Of a DNA stretch of 64,000 nt, positions 15,751 to 25,223 are shown in pieces (position 1 is the first letter of the stretch; every line of letters begins with the position of its first letter). Below the pieces are notes generated by a model that saw nothing but the letters and a program-made list of their open reading frames with translations, was not told where the DNA came from and did not search any database. The DNA is from Oricola thermophila (GTDB lineage: Bacteria > Pseudomonadota > Alphaproteobacteria > Rhizobiales > Rhizobiaceae). A program made the position numbers and the translations under genes. The stretch covers positions 868,001-932,000 of the forward strand of contig NZ_CP054836.1 in NCBI RefSeq assembly GCF_013358405.1. The letters run 5' to 3'.

Positions 15751-17205
15751 TCACTCCCGCCAGAAGGCCGGGGACAGAAGGACCAGCACGGTGAATATCT
15801 CCAGCCGGCCGAGCAGCATGGCGAAGGAAAGAAGCCATTTCGCCGCGTCGGTCAGGGGGGCGAAATTCCCGGCGGGGCCGATCACCGGGCCGAGGCCGGG
15901 GCCGACATTGGCGAGCGCCGTCAGCGCGCCCGAAAGGGCGGTCAGGAAATCGGTGCCGGCCAGCGTCAGGGCGACGGTCAGCAGGCTCCAGACGAGGATG
16001 AAGGCGGTGAAGAACAGCAGCACGATGTCCAGCGTTTCCTCGTCCACCGTATCGCGGCCGGAACGCACGCTGGCCACGGCGTTGGGATAGACGAAGCGGT
16101 CGAGCGCCCGGCGCATGATCCCGTAGAGCGCGATCCAGCGGTAGGTCTTCACGCCGCCGGCGGTGGAGCCGGAACAGCCGCCCATGAAAGTGGCCATGAA
16201 GACCAGCGCAATGGCGAAGGGCCCCCATTGCAGGTAGTCGTAGTTGGCGAAGCCGGTGGTGGTGATCAGCGAGACGATGTTGAAGACGGCATGTTCGAGG
16301 CCGGGCGCCAGATCCTCGGTGCGGGTCACGTCCAGGTAGACGGCGACCAGCGCCGACAGGCCGAGCGAATAGGCGAGCATCACCACGACCTGGTTGTCGC
16401 GGAAGAGATCGACGCGGCCGCGCAGCGTCAGCACGACCAGCGCGGTGAAGGGCGTGGCGCCGATCAGCATGAAGACGATGGCCACCCATTGCGTGGCAAG
16501 TCCGGGGAAGTGGGCAAACGAGTCGTCGTGCGTGGAAAAGCCGCCGGTCGAGACAGTCGTCATGGCGTGGTTGACCGCGTCGAAGCCGGTCATGCCGGTC
16601 ATGGCATAGAGCAAGGCGCAGATCAGGGTGGAGGCGAGATAGATGCCGAGGATCGAGGCGGCGAAGGTCGACAGGCGCGAGAAGGGACGCTCGTAGCGGT
16701 CCGAGGACTCCAGGCGGATGACGCTGGAACCCCCGATCTTCAGATAGGGCAGGACAAACAGGCCGAGCGCGATCACGCCGAGACCGCCCACCCATTGCAG
16801 GATCGAGCGCCACAGCAGCAGGCCGGGCGGCAGGTCGTCGAGGCCCTGGATCACGGTCGATCCCGTCGTGGTGATGCCCGACATGGACTCGAAGAAGGCG
16901 TCGGCGACGCTCAACTGCAGCGAGGACTCGACGAAGGGCACCGCGCCGGCGACGGCGAATGTCAGCCACAACAGGTTGACGAGCATGAAGGCGAAGCGGG
17001 TGGAATAGGCCGGGCGGATGCCGCGCGTCGCGGCGGCGACGATGACGGCCAGCGCGGCGATGGCGGCCGAGGAAACGGCGAAGACGATCCAGTCGGGGCT
17101 GCCGTAGTAGAGATCGGCCAGCGCCGGCACCAGCATCAGCGCGGCAAGCCAGGTCGCGAAAACGGCGCAGACGTGGATCGCCGCACGAAGGTTCCTGCCC
17201 TTCAT
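15751..17205 (-). CDS. trkH: TrkH-family potassium uptake protein
   Basis: A 484-residue membrane protein of the Trk/Ktr K+ transporter family. The four pore-loop filters are visible in order: SGITTTGSTV, TVSTGGFS, LITTTGFAN and ANVGPGLG, each between hydrophobic helices. The ATG at 17205 follows GGGAGG closely; the upstream TTG at 17217 is less likely. No TrkA gene is adjacent, which is common because trkA is often encoded elsewhere in alphaproteobacteria. It is divergent from ilvA. Confidence 0.93.
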   Translation of the reverse strand: MKGRNLRAAIHVCAVFATWLAALMLVPALADLYYGSPDWIVFAVSSAAIAALAVIVAAATRGIRPAYSTRFAFMLVNLLWLTFAVAGAVPFVESSLQLSVADAFFESMSGITTTGSTVIQGLDDLPPGLLLWRSILQWVGGLGVIALGLFVLPYLKIGGSSVIRLESSDRYERPFSRLSTFAASILGIYLASTLICALLYAMTGMTGFDAVNHAMTTVSTGGFSTHDDSFAHFPGLATQWVAIVFMLIGATPFTALVVLTLRGRVDLFRDNQVVVMLAYSLGLSALVAVYLDVTRTEDLAPGLEHAVFNIVSLITTTGFANYDYLQWGPFAIALVFMATFMGGCSGSTAGGVKTYRWIALYGIMRRALDRFVYPNAVASVRSGRDTVDEETLDIVLLFFTAFILVWSLLTVALTLAGTDFLTALSGALTALANVGPGLGPVIGPAGNFAPLTDAAKWLLSFAMLLGRLEIFTVLVLLSPAFWRE

Positions 17206-17329
17206 ATCGCCTCCCAACCCTCGGTCGTCATTGCGGCATCGCCTCCCGGTCTGGTCAAACCGGCAACGGGCCTATAGACCCGAAACGGCCGAAAAGCCAC
17301 AGGATCGTGACAGAGCAAGCGCCCAACGG

Positions 17330-18592
17330 ATGCCGTACATGAGTGATTTTCCCGACGCCGTCGCCGAAGCCACCGCCGCCATGCGCGGCCTGTTTCCCGA
17401 AACGCCGCTGCAGGAGAACGTGTTCCTGGGCCGCAAGTATGGCATGCGCGTATTCCTCAAGCGCGAGGACCTGTCGCCCGTGCGCTCCTACAAGATCCGC
17501 GGCGCATTCAACTTCATCCGCAAGCGGCTTGCCGAGGGCGCGGAAGGGCCTTTCGTCTGCGCATCGGCCGGCAACCACGCCCAGGGGCTCGCCTATGTGT
17601 GCCGGCATTTCGACCGGCAGGGCGTCATCTTCATGCCGGTGACCACGCCGCAGCAGAAGATCGACAAGACCCGCGCCTTCGGCGGGGACAATGTCGAGAT
17701 CCGGCTGATCGGAGACTATTTCGACGACTGCAACCGCGCGGCGCTGGACTATGCCGAGGCTGAGGGCGCGGTGATGGTGCCGCCCTTCGACGACGAGGAC
17801 ATCATCGAGGGGCAGGCATCCGTGGCACTGGAGGCGCTGGAACAGGCGCCGGCCGGGGTGCAGTTCGACCGCGTGATCGCCGCAGTCGGCGGCGGCGGGC
17901 TGGCGAGCGGGCTGACGCGCTACTTCTCGGCGAAGGGCGAGGCGGCTGCCTTCACGCTGGTCGAGCCGGCAGGCGCGCCGAGCCTCCGGCAGAGCCTCGA
18001 GAAGGGCGAAAGGGTACGCCTGCAGGGCTTCGACAATTTCGTCGACGGGGCGGCGGTCGGCCAGATCGGCGAGAAGACGTGGGAGGTGCTTCGCCGCTAC
18101 GCGCCTGGCGACGTCGATCTCGTTGCCGAGGACCGACTCTGCACCACCATGATCGAGATGCTGAACGTGGAGGGTGTGGTGCTGGAGCCGGCGGGGGCGC
18201 TGGCCATCGATGCGCTGAAGGATATCGCGCCGCGGGAGCGCGACGGCAAGACGGTGCTGTGCATCGTCTCTGGCGGGAACTTCGACTTCGAGCGGCTGGC
18301 CGAGGTCAAGGAGCGGGCCCTGCGCTCGGAAGGGCTGAAGAAATATTTCGTGCTGCGGATGCCGCAGCGGCCCGGTGCACTGAAGGACTTTCTTACCCTG
18401 CTCGGCCCCGACGACGACATCACCCGCTTCGAGTACCTCAAGAAATCCGCCCGCAATTTCGGGTCGGTGCTGATCGGCATCGAGACGAAGGATCCGGCGA
18501 ATTTCGCCGGGCTGATGGCGCGGATGAACGACAAGGGACTGGCCTGGCAGGATCTCACCGACAACGAGCTGGTGGGTGGCCTGCTGGTCTAG
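17330..18592 (+). CDS. ilvA: Threonine ammonia-lyase
   Basis: PLP enzyme deaminating threonine to 2-oxobutyrate, the first step of isoleucine synthesis; about 420 residues. PLP lysine Lys55 lies in SYKIRGA, SAGNHAQG is at 79-86 and the phosphate-binding GGGGLASG at 187-194. A C-terminal ACT-like domain (about 335-420) is shorter than in E. coli IlvA, as in the single-ACT class. Two in-frame ATGs (17330, 17339) lack a clear Shine-Dalgarno; either may be used. The gene stands alone, 18 bp from the convergent AI-2E permease gene. Confidence 0.93.
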   Translation: MPYMSDFPDAVAEATAAMRGLFPETPLQENVFLGRKYGMRVFLKREDLSPVRSYKIRGAFNFIRKRLAEGAEGPFVCASAGNHAQGLAYVCRHFDRQGVIFMPVTTPQQKIDKTRAFGGDNVEIRLIGDYFDDCNRAALDYAEAEGAVMVPPFDDEDIIEGQASVALEALEQAPAGVQFDRVIAAVGGGGLASGLTRYFSAKGEAAAFTLVEPAGAPSLRQSLEKGERVRLQGFDNFVDGAAVGQIGEKTWEVLRRYAPGDVDLVAEDRLCTTMIEMLNVEGVVLEPAGALAIDALKDIAPRERDGKTVLCIVSGGNFDFERLAEVKERALRSEGLKKYFVLRMPQRPGALKDFLTLLGPDDDITRFEYLKKSARNFGSVLIGIETKDPANFAGLMARMNDKGLAWQDLTDNELVGGLLV

Positions 18593-18610
18593 GAACGGTC
18601 GGCTGCGCGC

Positions 18611-19732
18611 TCAGACGTCCTCGTCCTCGTCCACGGCGAGGAGGGCCGGGGAAGCCTTCGTCGGGTGGCGCTGGGGCGGCACCTTGCCGGAGCGCGACAG
18701 CAGGATCGCGATCGGGCGCGTGCCCTGGAACTCCGAGAACACGATCACGAGGATGGCCGTGATCGGAACCGAGAGCAGTGCCCCGGGAATGCCCCACATG
18801 GTGCCCCATGCGGTCAGCGAGACGAGGATGACGAAGGGGCTCAGGTTGAGCGAGCGGCCCATGAGGCTCGGCTCGAGGAAGGAGCCGACGAAGACCTGGC
18901 ATAGCGTCAGGCCGAAGAAGCAGGTCGCGATCATGGACCAGTCGCCCTCGAACTGCACGATGGCGATCGCCGTCGGCGCAAGGACGCCGGCCATCGAGCC
19001 GATATAGGGGATGTAGTTCAGGATCGCGATCAACACGCTCCAGAAGGCCGCGAAATCCAGCCCGATGGCGATCATGACGACATAGGAGATCAGGCCGAGA
19101 ACGAGATTCACGAAGGTCTTTGCGGCGAGATAGTCGCCGATGCGGTCGTTGATGGTGTCGACGATCTGCCCGATCAGCGCGCTGTCGGCGGGGTCGGTTG
19201 CCATGCGCGAAAGCTTGCGGGCGAAGATGCGCCGCTCCGCCAGCGCGAAGGCTGTATAGACCGTGACGACAAAGACCCAGCCGACCAGCACCGAGATGGA
19301 GGTGACGGTCGAGCCGATCAGCGATTGCAGCCGGATCTCGCCGAACACGTCGCGGCGGATGGTCGCCCAGGTCGGTTCCGTCTCGAAGCCGAACTGCACG
19401 GCCAAGCCCTGTATGATGCGCAGGAGCGACGCCTGGTATTGGGGAACCAGCGCGATGACCTGGTTGATGTTCTGGATGATCAGAAGAACGAAGCCGGTGA
19501 TGATGAAAGCGATGACCAGGATCGAGATCAGGAAGCGAACCGGACCGGGAAGCAGCGGACCGATAACCGGGAGGAGCTGCATGCGCCGCGCCAGTGCCGC
19601 AACGATGTAGGCAACGATGATGCTCGCGATCACGGGGACGAAGACGTTCTGGCCGATATAGAGTATCCAGCCGATCATCAGCGCCAGCGCCATGCCGTAG
19701 ACGAGGTTCCTGAAACGATCGTGCGAGTACAT
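18611..19732 (-). CDS. AI-2E family transporter (PerM/TqsA-like)
   Basis: A 373-residue polytopic protein of the AI-2E exporter superfamily. Paired N-terminal helices (LALMIGWILYIGQN, VIASIIVAYIVAALARR) are followed by a soluble stretch and a C-terminal helical bundle with PYIGSMAG and the conserved G-rich WGIPGALLSVP near the end. Members export autoinducer-2 or act as Na+/H+ antiporters or general permeases; the true substrate is usually unknown. The start is placed at MYSHDRF by family alignment; an upstream ATG at 19795 is possible. Confidence 0.83.
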   Translation of the reverse strand: MYSHDRFRNLVYGMALALMIGWILYIGQNVFVPVIASIIVAYIVAALARRMQLLPVIGPLLPGPVRFLISILVIAFIITGFVLLIIQNINQVIALVPQYQASLLRIIQGLAVQFGFETEPTWATIRRDVFGEIRLQSLIGSTVTSISVLVGWVFVVTVYTAFALAERRIFARKLSRMATDPADSALIGQIVDTINDRIGDYLAAKTFVNLVLGLISYVVMIAIGLDFAAFWSVLIAILNYIPYIGSMAGVLAPTAIAIVQFEGDWSMIATCFFGLTLCQVFVGSFLEPSLMGRSLNLSPFVILVSLTAWGTMWGIPGALLSVPITAILVIVFSEFQGTRPIAILLSRSGKVPPQRHPTKASPALLAVDEDEDV

Positions 19733-19819
19733 GATGTCCGCTTTTCGGTTAGCCGCAGGCCATTGTGATGATTGCCCGTCGTTTTTCAACTGCATCGCGT
19801 TGCAACATTATTCGCGCCA

Positions 19820-20821
19820 TCACAGTCCGCGCACGAAGGCGGCGATCGCATTGGCGACGGTTTCGTTGTTCGACGGCGAGAGGATGTCGCCCGCTATGAC
19901 GTGACTGGACGGATCGTCAGATGCCGTCACCAGCAGCGTCTCGACCGGGCCGCCCCAGCGCTCGGCAACCGTCGCCGTGATCGACTGGTCCACCACCTTG
20001 TCGTCGGGGCTATAGATGAAAAGAACCGGGGTTCGTATCTGCTCGAAGGGCAGGTTTGCCGCCTTCTTCACCAGGGCGGCCATCGGCAACAGCGCAACGG
20101 ACGGGTAACGCCATGTCCAATTGCCGGCGTGTTCTTCGTTGCGGGGTTCGAAGGCCCGTTCCGCGCCGACGATCAGCGGCACGACTGATTCGGCGAAAGG
20201 CATGGTCAGGAGGGACGAGCCGCGGGCCCGTATGCCGAAATTCGGAGAGACGAGCACAATGCCGTCGATGCGGTCGCGAAGCTCCGGCAGGGTGGCGGCC
20301 AGGGTCGCGAGCGTGCCGCCGGTGGAGGTCGCGACCAGAACCACCTTCTCGCCGATGCGTTCGGCCACCGCGACGGCCTCCGCCACGTCCTGCACCCAGT
20401 CGTTCACGGTCGGTTCGGCCATCGCTTCGCCGTTGCGGCCGTGGCCGGCAAGGCGAGTGTAGAAAAGGTTTGCTCCGAGTTCCCGCGCGACCATGTCCGG
20501 CACCGGCCGGATCTCGGCGCTGGCCGCTGAGAAGCCGTGCAGATAGGCAATGGCGACAGGCGTCCGGGCGCGCGAGGCCGGCCATGCCCAGACGACCTCC
20601 TTCACGGCGTTGGGACGGATGTCGTCGAATTTCGCCTCGTTGTCGGCCAGCCACCGGTCGATGTCGGTACCAATCTTTGAGGGTTCGAAGCGTACGGTCA
20701 GGTCGACCGGTTCGCGCGGGCCGAGCAGCCAGGCAATCCCGCCGGCGACAACGACGATTATGAGCAGATAGAACACGATCCTGACCCGCGTACGGCCCTT
20801 CTTCGGTGCGTTGTCTGTCAT
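19820..20821 (-). CDS. Membrane-anchored alpha/beta hydrolase
   Basis: A 333-residue serine hydrolase. One N-terminal membrane helix (about 13-32, IVFYLLIIVVVAGGIAWLL) is followed by an alpha/beta-hydrolase domain. The segment YLHGFSAAS marks the oxyanion region, ATSTGGT the nucleophile elbow, YSPDDKVV the catalytic Asp and SSHVIAG the catalytic His. It is likely held in the inner membrane facing the periplasm. The substrate is unknown; esterase or lipase activity is plausible. It is followed upstream by 194 bp without genes, then cpdB in the same orientation. Confidence 0.8.
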   Translation of the reverse strand: MTDNAPKKGRTRVRIVFYLLIIVVVAGGIAWLLGPREPVDLTVRFEPSKIGTDIDRWLADNEAKFDDIRPNAVKEVVWAWPASRARTPVAIAYLHGFSAASAEIRPVPDMVARELGANLFYTRLAGHGRNGEAMAEPTVNDWVQDVAEAVAVAERIGEKVVLVATSTGGTLATLAATLPELRDRIDGIVLVSPNFGIRARGSSLLTMPFAESVVPLIVGAERAFEPRNEEHAGNWTWRYPSVALLPMAALVKKAANLPFEQIRTPVLFIYSPDDKVVDQSITATVAERWGGPVETLLVTASDDPSSHVIAGDILSPSNNETVANAIAAFVRGL

Positions 20822-21015
20822 TCCCGCCAGCCGATACTCCGCATCGAGACATGCGCCCGCAGTCGCGGCGCGATAACGGCCAATTCGTACAGGTGGTCGA
20901 CGGTGTTGGCAATCGGGGACGCGGCGGGTTGGCCGATGCAGCCGGCCGGAGGCGGGACACGCTCGGAGATAGGCCGCCACCGGACATCGCCGGCGGCGGC
21001 CACATCACGCGATGC

Positions 21016-23007
21016 CTAAAGCGTGATGCGGTACTTGGCGAAACCGTCGGCGCCTTCGCCGGCCGGCTCGATCTTCACGGCCTTGACGTCGTCTATGTAC
21101 TCGGCTGCCTTCGGCCCGGTCTCGAAAGTCACGGTGGTGCCACCGAGAGGCGCGAACTTCCAGTTGGCATCGGCTGACGGATTGATCGTGCCCTGTTCGA
21201 CGATATAGCGCACGATCACGTCCCGGTTGGTGTCCGGTGCCTCGAGGATGATCTTGTCTGCCGAGACGCCGGGGAAATTGCCGCCGCCGCCAGCCCGGTA
21301 ATTGTTGGTTGCGATGACGAATTTCTGTTCCGGGTCAATCGGTTCGCCGTTGAAGCTGAGATTCCGAATCCGGTTCGAGTCCGGATTCTCGAGCTCGCCC
21401 TTGGGGCTATACCTGCGCGGCTGCGACAGGTCGATCTCGTAGGTCACACCGTCGATCACGTCGAAGTTGTAGGACGGGAAGTCGTCGGCGATCAGGGGCT
21501 GGTCGGTCGATCCCGGCTCAACCTGGTTGAATATGCCGGCGGACATTTCCAGCCACTCCTTCACGTCGGCACCCGAGATCACCATGGCGCGCACCGTGTT
21601 GGGATAGAGATAGAGATCGGCGACGTTCTTGATGGCGATCGAACCGGCCGGGACGTCGGTGTAGTATTCCGGGCCACCCCGTCCGCCGGCCTTGAAGGGC
21701 GCGGCGGCTGAAAGCACGGGCAGGTCGCCATATTCGCCGTCCTTGAGCAGATCGGAGACATACCAGATCTGGGCCTGGCTGACGATCTGCACCGACGGAT
21801 CGTCGGCAACCAGGGCAAAATAGGAGTAAAGGGGCGCGGTGGTTTCGCCGACCGGCGTGCGGACATAGGTCAGGGTGCTCTCGTGCTCGTCGGCCACGGC
21901 CTCTTCCACCGCGGGGAAGTTCCCGACCAGCGCGGTGATCGAGCGGTCCTCATTGCGGTTGTAGATAGGCCGGGTTTCCGAGGTGGAGTCGATGACCTTC
22001 CAGCTATTGCCGTCGCGCTCGATCAGCAGGTCGATCAGGCCCATGTGAGATCCCCAGAAACCGGCCTGTACCGCGGGCTTGCCCATCAGCTTGCCATTGG
22101 CGTTGTCGACGCCGGCCAGGCCGTCGAAATCACCGGGGAAAACGAGATGCTGGTGGCCGGTGCATATCGCGTCGATGCCCTCGACGCCGGCCAGGAACAG
22201 GGAGGCGTTCTCCATCATGTCCGTCCGGTTCGCGTCGATGCCGGAGTGTGAAAGCGCGACAACGATGTCGGCGCCTTCCTCCTTCATCTGCGGCACCCAG
22301 GCCGTTGCGGCCTCGACGATATCGCGCGTCATGACGTTGCCGACGAGATGACGCGAATCCCACGTCATGATCTGCGGCGGCACGAAACCGATGAAGCCGA
22401 CGCGCACCGTGTGTTCGGCGCCGGAGCCGTCGGTGACGGTCTTGTCCATGATGACATAGGGCTTCATGTAGAGCTTGTCGTCGCGCGGATTGGCGGCGAG
22501 TTCCGTGCCCCGGACAAGGTTGGCGCAGACAATGGGGAAATTCGCGCCCGCATTGACCTTGTCCATGAAGGACAGGCCATAGTTGAATTCGTGGTTGCCG
22601 AGCGTCCCGCAATCATAACCGAGCACGTTCATCGCCTCGATCACGGGATGCACATCGCCGTCGTTCATGCCGCGCTCATAGGCGACCCAGTCGCCCATCG
22701 GATTGCCCTGCAGGTAATCGCCGTTGTCGACCAGCATCGTGTTCGTGGCCTCCTTGCGGAAGCCGTCGATGATCGAGGCGGTGCGGGCAAGGCCCATGGT
22801 GTCGTTCGGGCGGTCGGCGTAGTAATCATAGGGAAGGACCGCAACGTGAATGTCGGTCGTTTCCATGATGCGCAAATGCGCCTGGTTCGCTTGGGCGCGG
22901 GCCGAGAAGGGGTGCAGCGCGACCAACGCGCCGGTCGCGGCAATGCCCGACAGCAGCGAACGCCTTGTTATGGGATGAAGGGGCAGACTGGAACTCGTTT
23001 GTGGCAT
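21016..23007 (-). CDS. cpdB: 2',3'-cyclic-nucleotide 2'-phosphodiesterase / 3'-nucleotidase
   Basis: Periplasmic bifunctional nucleotidase of 663 residues that scavenges nucleotides. The N-terminus has a twin-arginine signal, ITRRSLLSG (Arg15-Arg16), before a hydrophobic stretch and a RAQA cleavage site. Metallophosphatase motifs follow: [28 protein letters not shown] and GHQHL. The C-terminal 5'-nucleotidase domain contains [15 protein letters not shown] lies 7 bases before the ATG at 23007. Tat export is inferred from the signal; tatABC is encoded at 60-62 kb. Confidence 0.93.
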   Translation of the reverse strand: MPQTSSSLPLHPITRRSLLSGIAATGALVALHPFSARAQANQAHLRIMETTDIHVAVLPYDYYADRPNDTMGLARTASIIDGFRKEATNTMLVDNGDYLQGNPMGDWVAYERGMNDGDVHPVIEAMNVLGYDCGTLGNHEFNYGLSFMDKVNAGANFPIVCANLVRGTELAANPRDDKLYMKPYVIMDKTVTDGSGAEHTVRVGFIGFVPPQIMTWDSRHLVGNVMTRDIVEAATAWVPQMKEEGADIVVALSHSGIDANRTDMMENASLFLAGVEGIDAICTGHQHLVFPGDFDGLAGVDNANGKLMGKPAVQAGFWGSHMGLIDLLIERDGNSWKVIDSTSETRPIYNRNEDRSITALVGNFPAVEEAVADEHESTLTYVRTPVGETTAPLYSYFALVADDPSVQIVSQAQIWYVSDLLKDGEYGDLPVLSAAAPFKAGGRGGPEYYTDVPAGSIAIKNVADLYLYPNTVRAMVISGADVKEWLEMSAGIFNQVEPGSTDQPLIADDFPSYNFDVIDGVTYEIDLSQPRRYSPKGELENPDSNRIRNLSFNGEPIDPEQKFVIATNNYRAGGGGNFPGVSADKIILEAPDTNRDVIVRYIVEQGTINPSADANWKFAPLGGTTVTFETGPKAAEYIDDVKAVKIEPAGEGADGFAKYRITL

Positions 23008-23150
23008 AATCGAATCTCCCAACAGTTTCCGGGGGGCACCCAAGCCGCAACGGATTGCAGGCTCATTGCAGTTTCGTGTCAAGTTGTTGAAAGCGGTATC
23101 CATTGACAGGGCGGCGGCCGCTTCTCATGGTGGGCGGACAGGAGGAATGC

Positions 23151-23456
23151 ATGACCGGATTCTTCAAACGCCTGTTCGGATCGGCAGCGAACCAGAACGA
23201 GCCGCAATCAGACGGGCCGGACGAGGTATACAAGGACGTCGAGATATTCGCCCGACCCGTTCGCGAAGGCTCGCAATGGCGAATTGCGGGGCTGCTGAGA
23301 AAGCAGGTCGACGGCGAGCCTGTCGAACGTCGCTTCATGCGCGCCGACCTGCTTCCCGATGAGGGCACCGCAACGTCCGCGACGCTGGGCAAGGCCAGGC
23401 TGATTATCGATCAGAACGGGCCAAGTCTGTGGGCAGGAGAGGACCGCCCGATCTGA
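23151..23456 (+). CDS. HlyU-family small protein
   Basis: A 101-residue protein matching the rhizobial HlyU family (PF10115 type): N-terminal FFKRLFG, then VYKDVEIFARPVREGSQWRIAG, FMRADLLP and LGKARLIIDQNG. The family is named after a Vibrio activator but is probably not a DNA-binding protein in rhizobia, and its role is open. AGGAGG lies 8 bases upstream of the ATG at 23151. It is divergent from cpdB and precedes aroA in the same orientation by 81 bp. Confidence 0.75.
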   Translation: MTGFFKRLFGSAANQNEPQSDGPDEVYKDVEIFARPVREGSQWRIAGLLRKQVDGEPVERRFMRADLLPDEGTATSATLGKARLIIDQNGPSLWAGEDRPI

Positions 23457-23537
23457 TGGCATTGCGGCGTGGTGCTTGACGCGGACGGGACCGCGGCCTA
23501 GGCAGCTGCGGCCTATCCACCGAGACCAGGGACGACC

Positions 23538-24821
23538 ATGCAGGCGAACGATTATCTCGCGGCTCCGGCGCTGGCGATCACGCCGGTGGACGGTCCGCTC
23601 ATGGGCCGGGTGCAGCCGCCGGGATCGAAATCCATCACCAACCGGGTCCTGTTGCTGGCAGCGCTGGCAAAGGGGCGCAGCCATGTCACGGGCGCGTTGA
23701 AGAGCGTTGATACCCAACTGATGGCGGACGCCCTGCGGGCAATGGGCGTGACAATCGACGAACCGGATGCGACCAGCTTTACCGTGGACAGTCCCGGTCG
23801 GCTCGCGCTCCCTGCTGGACCGCTGTTCCTGGGCAATGCCGGGACGGCGACTCGCTTCCTCACGGCCGCCGTTGCGACCGTCTACGGCGACATCGTCATC
23901 GACGGCGACGAGCACATGCGCAAGCGGCCGATCGGTCCGCTGGTCGAGGCGCTGCGTTCCATGGGCATCGGGGCGGACGCGCCGAGTGGCTGTCCGCCGG
24001 TCACCGTGCATGGCAGGGGCGGCTTCGATGGCGGGCGCGTGGAAATCGACGGTTCACTGTCGAGCCAGTATGTCTCCGCCGTACTGATGGCTGCGCCGTT
24101 GGCCTCGGGCCCGGTGGAGATCGCGCTTACCGGGACGGAGATCGGCGCGCGTGGCTATGTCGATCTTACTCTAGCCGCGATGCGTGCCTTTGGCGCATCG
24201 GTGGAGCAGGGAAGTCCGACCGAATGGCGGGTCGAGCCGGGAGCCTACCGTGCTACCGGCATCCATGTCGAACCGGATGCCTCGGCGGCGACCTATCTGT
24301 GGGCCGCGGAAAAACTGACCGGAGGCGAAATCGACATCGGCGTTCCGGCTGGCGCGTTCACCCAACCGGATGCCAGGGCCCACGAGCTTATTGCGGCGTT
24401 CCCGGACATGCCCGGGACGATCGAAGGATCGCAGATGCAGGATGCGGTGCCGACGCTGGCCGTGCTTGCCGCCTTCAACCGGAACCCGGTTCGCTTTACC
24501 GGCATCGCCAATCTCCGGGTCAAGGAGTGCGACCGCATCCAGGCGCTCTGGGACGGCCTCAATCGCATCCGCGAGGGCCTTGCCGAACAGGAAGGTGACG
24601 ATCTGGTCGTGCGCGGCGATCCGGCACTGGCCGGAACGCGAGTCAAGGCGACGATCGACAGCCATGCCGATCACCGGATCGCCATGAGTTTTGCCCTAGC
24701 GGGCCTGATGACCAGGGGCATCACCGTTCTTGACCCGGGATGCGTCGCCAAGACCTATCCCGGCTATTGGGACGCGCTTGCCTCGCTCGGGGTCGGCCTC
24801 TCCGCCGTGCAGGCGGCCTGA
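23538..24821 (+). CDS. aroA: EPSP synthase, AROM-like class
   Basis: 3-phosphoshikimate 1-carboxyvinyltransferase (shikimate pathway), 427 residues. Visible motifs: PPGSKSITNR (27-36), LGNAGTATRFL (98-108), DEHMRKRP, SLSSQYVSA, ANLRVKECDRI and DSHADHRIAMSF. The segment GTATRF, and the overall order, resemble the EPSP synthase domain of fungal AROM proteins (GTASRF), not the class II enzyme typical of rhizobia. Phe107 sits at the position of E. coli Pro101, a site where changes reduce glyphosate sensitivity. No other shikimate gene is near. It ends base-to-base with the convergent cytochrome gene. Confidence 0.9.
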   Translation: MQANDYLAAPALAITPVDGPLMGRVQPPGSKSITNRVLLLAALAKGRSHVTGALKSVDTQLMADALRAMGVTIDEPDATSFTVDSPGRLALPAGPLFLGNAGTATRFLTAAVATVYGDIVIDGDEHMRKRPIGPLVEALRSMGIGADAPSGCPPVTVHGRGGFDGGRVEIDGSLSSQYVSAVLMAAPLASGPVEIALTGTEIGARGYVDLTLAAMRAFGASVEQGSPTEWRVEPGAYRATGIHVEPDASAATYLWAAEKLTGGEIDIGVPAGAFTQPDARAHELIAAFPDMPGTIEGSQMQDAVPTLAVLAAFNRNPVRFTGIANLRVKECDRIQALWDGLNRIREGLAEQEGDDLVVRGDPALAGTRVKATIDSHADHRIAMSFALAGLMTRGITVLDPGCVAKTYPGYWDALASLGVGLSAVQAA

Positions 24822-25154
24822 CTATTCCGGCAATTCGACGCTGATCCTGATCGAGGCGTACCATGCTGCCAGATCGGCGATGTCCTCGTCGGACAGGTCT
24901 TTCGCGATCACACTCATGATCTCGTGTTCCCGCTTGCCAGAGCGGAACGCCTTCAACTGGGTTTGAAGATATATCTCGCTCTCGCCGGCGATATGCGGCG
25001 CTATCGGGATTTTCGCGATGCCGTCGATGCCGTGGCAGGTGCGGCAGGCCGCGGCCTTGATTCTTCCGGCCGCTGCGTCCGCCGCGTGAGCGAGATGCGG
25101 AGGGGCGACCGCGACAAGGCCTGCGAGGCAGGCGATGGAGAGTGGAGTTTTCAT
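24822..25154 (-). CDS. Small periplasmic cytochrome c
   Basis: A 110-residue class I cytochrome c (c553/c5 type). A Sec signal peptide covers residues 1-25. The single haem site is CRTCH (37-41). The likely axial Met lies in HEIMSVIAKDLSDEDI, and the terminal helix reads IADLAAWYAS. It is encoded 69 bp downstream of a PQQ-type sugar dehydrogenase in the same orientation, so it is probably that enzyme's electron acceptor. Confidence 0.88.
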   Translation of the reverse strand: MKTPLSIACLAGLVAVAPPHLAHAADAAAGRIKAAACRTCHGIDGIAKIPIAPHIAGESEIYLQTQLKAFRSGKREHEIMSVIAKDLSDEDIADLAAWYASIRISVELPE

Positions 25155-25223
25155 CGATGCAGCTCCGTATCCGGGCAATGGCCCCCGCACTCTCGCGTAC
25201 GGGGGCGACAGGCTTTCGGACCG

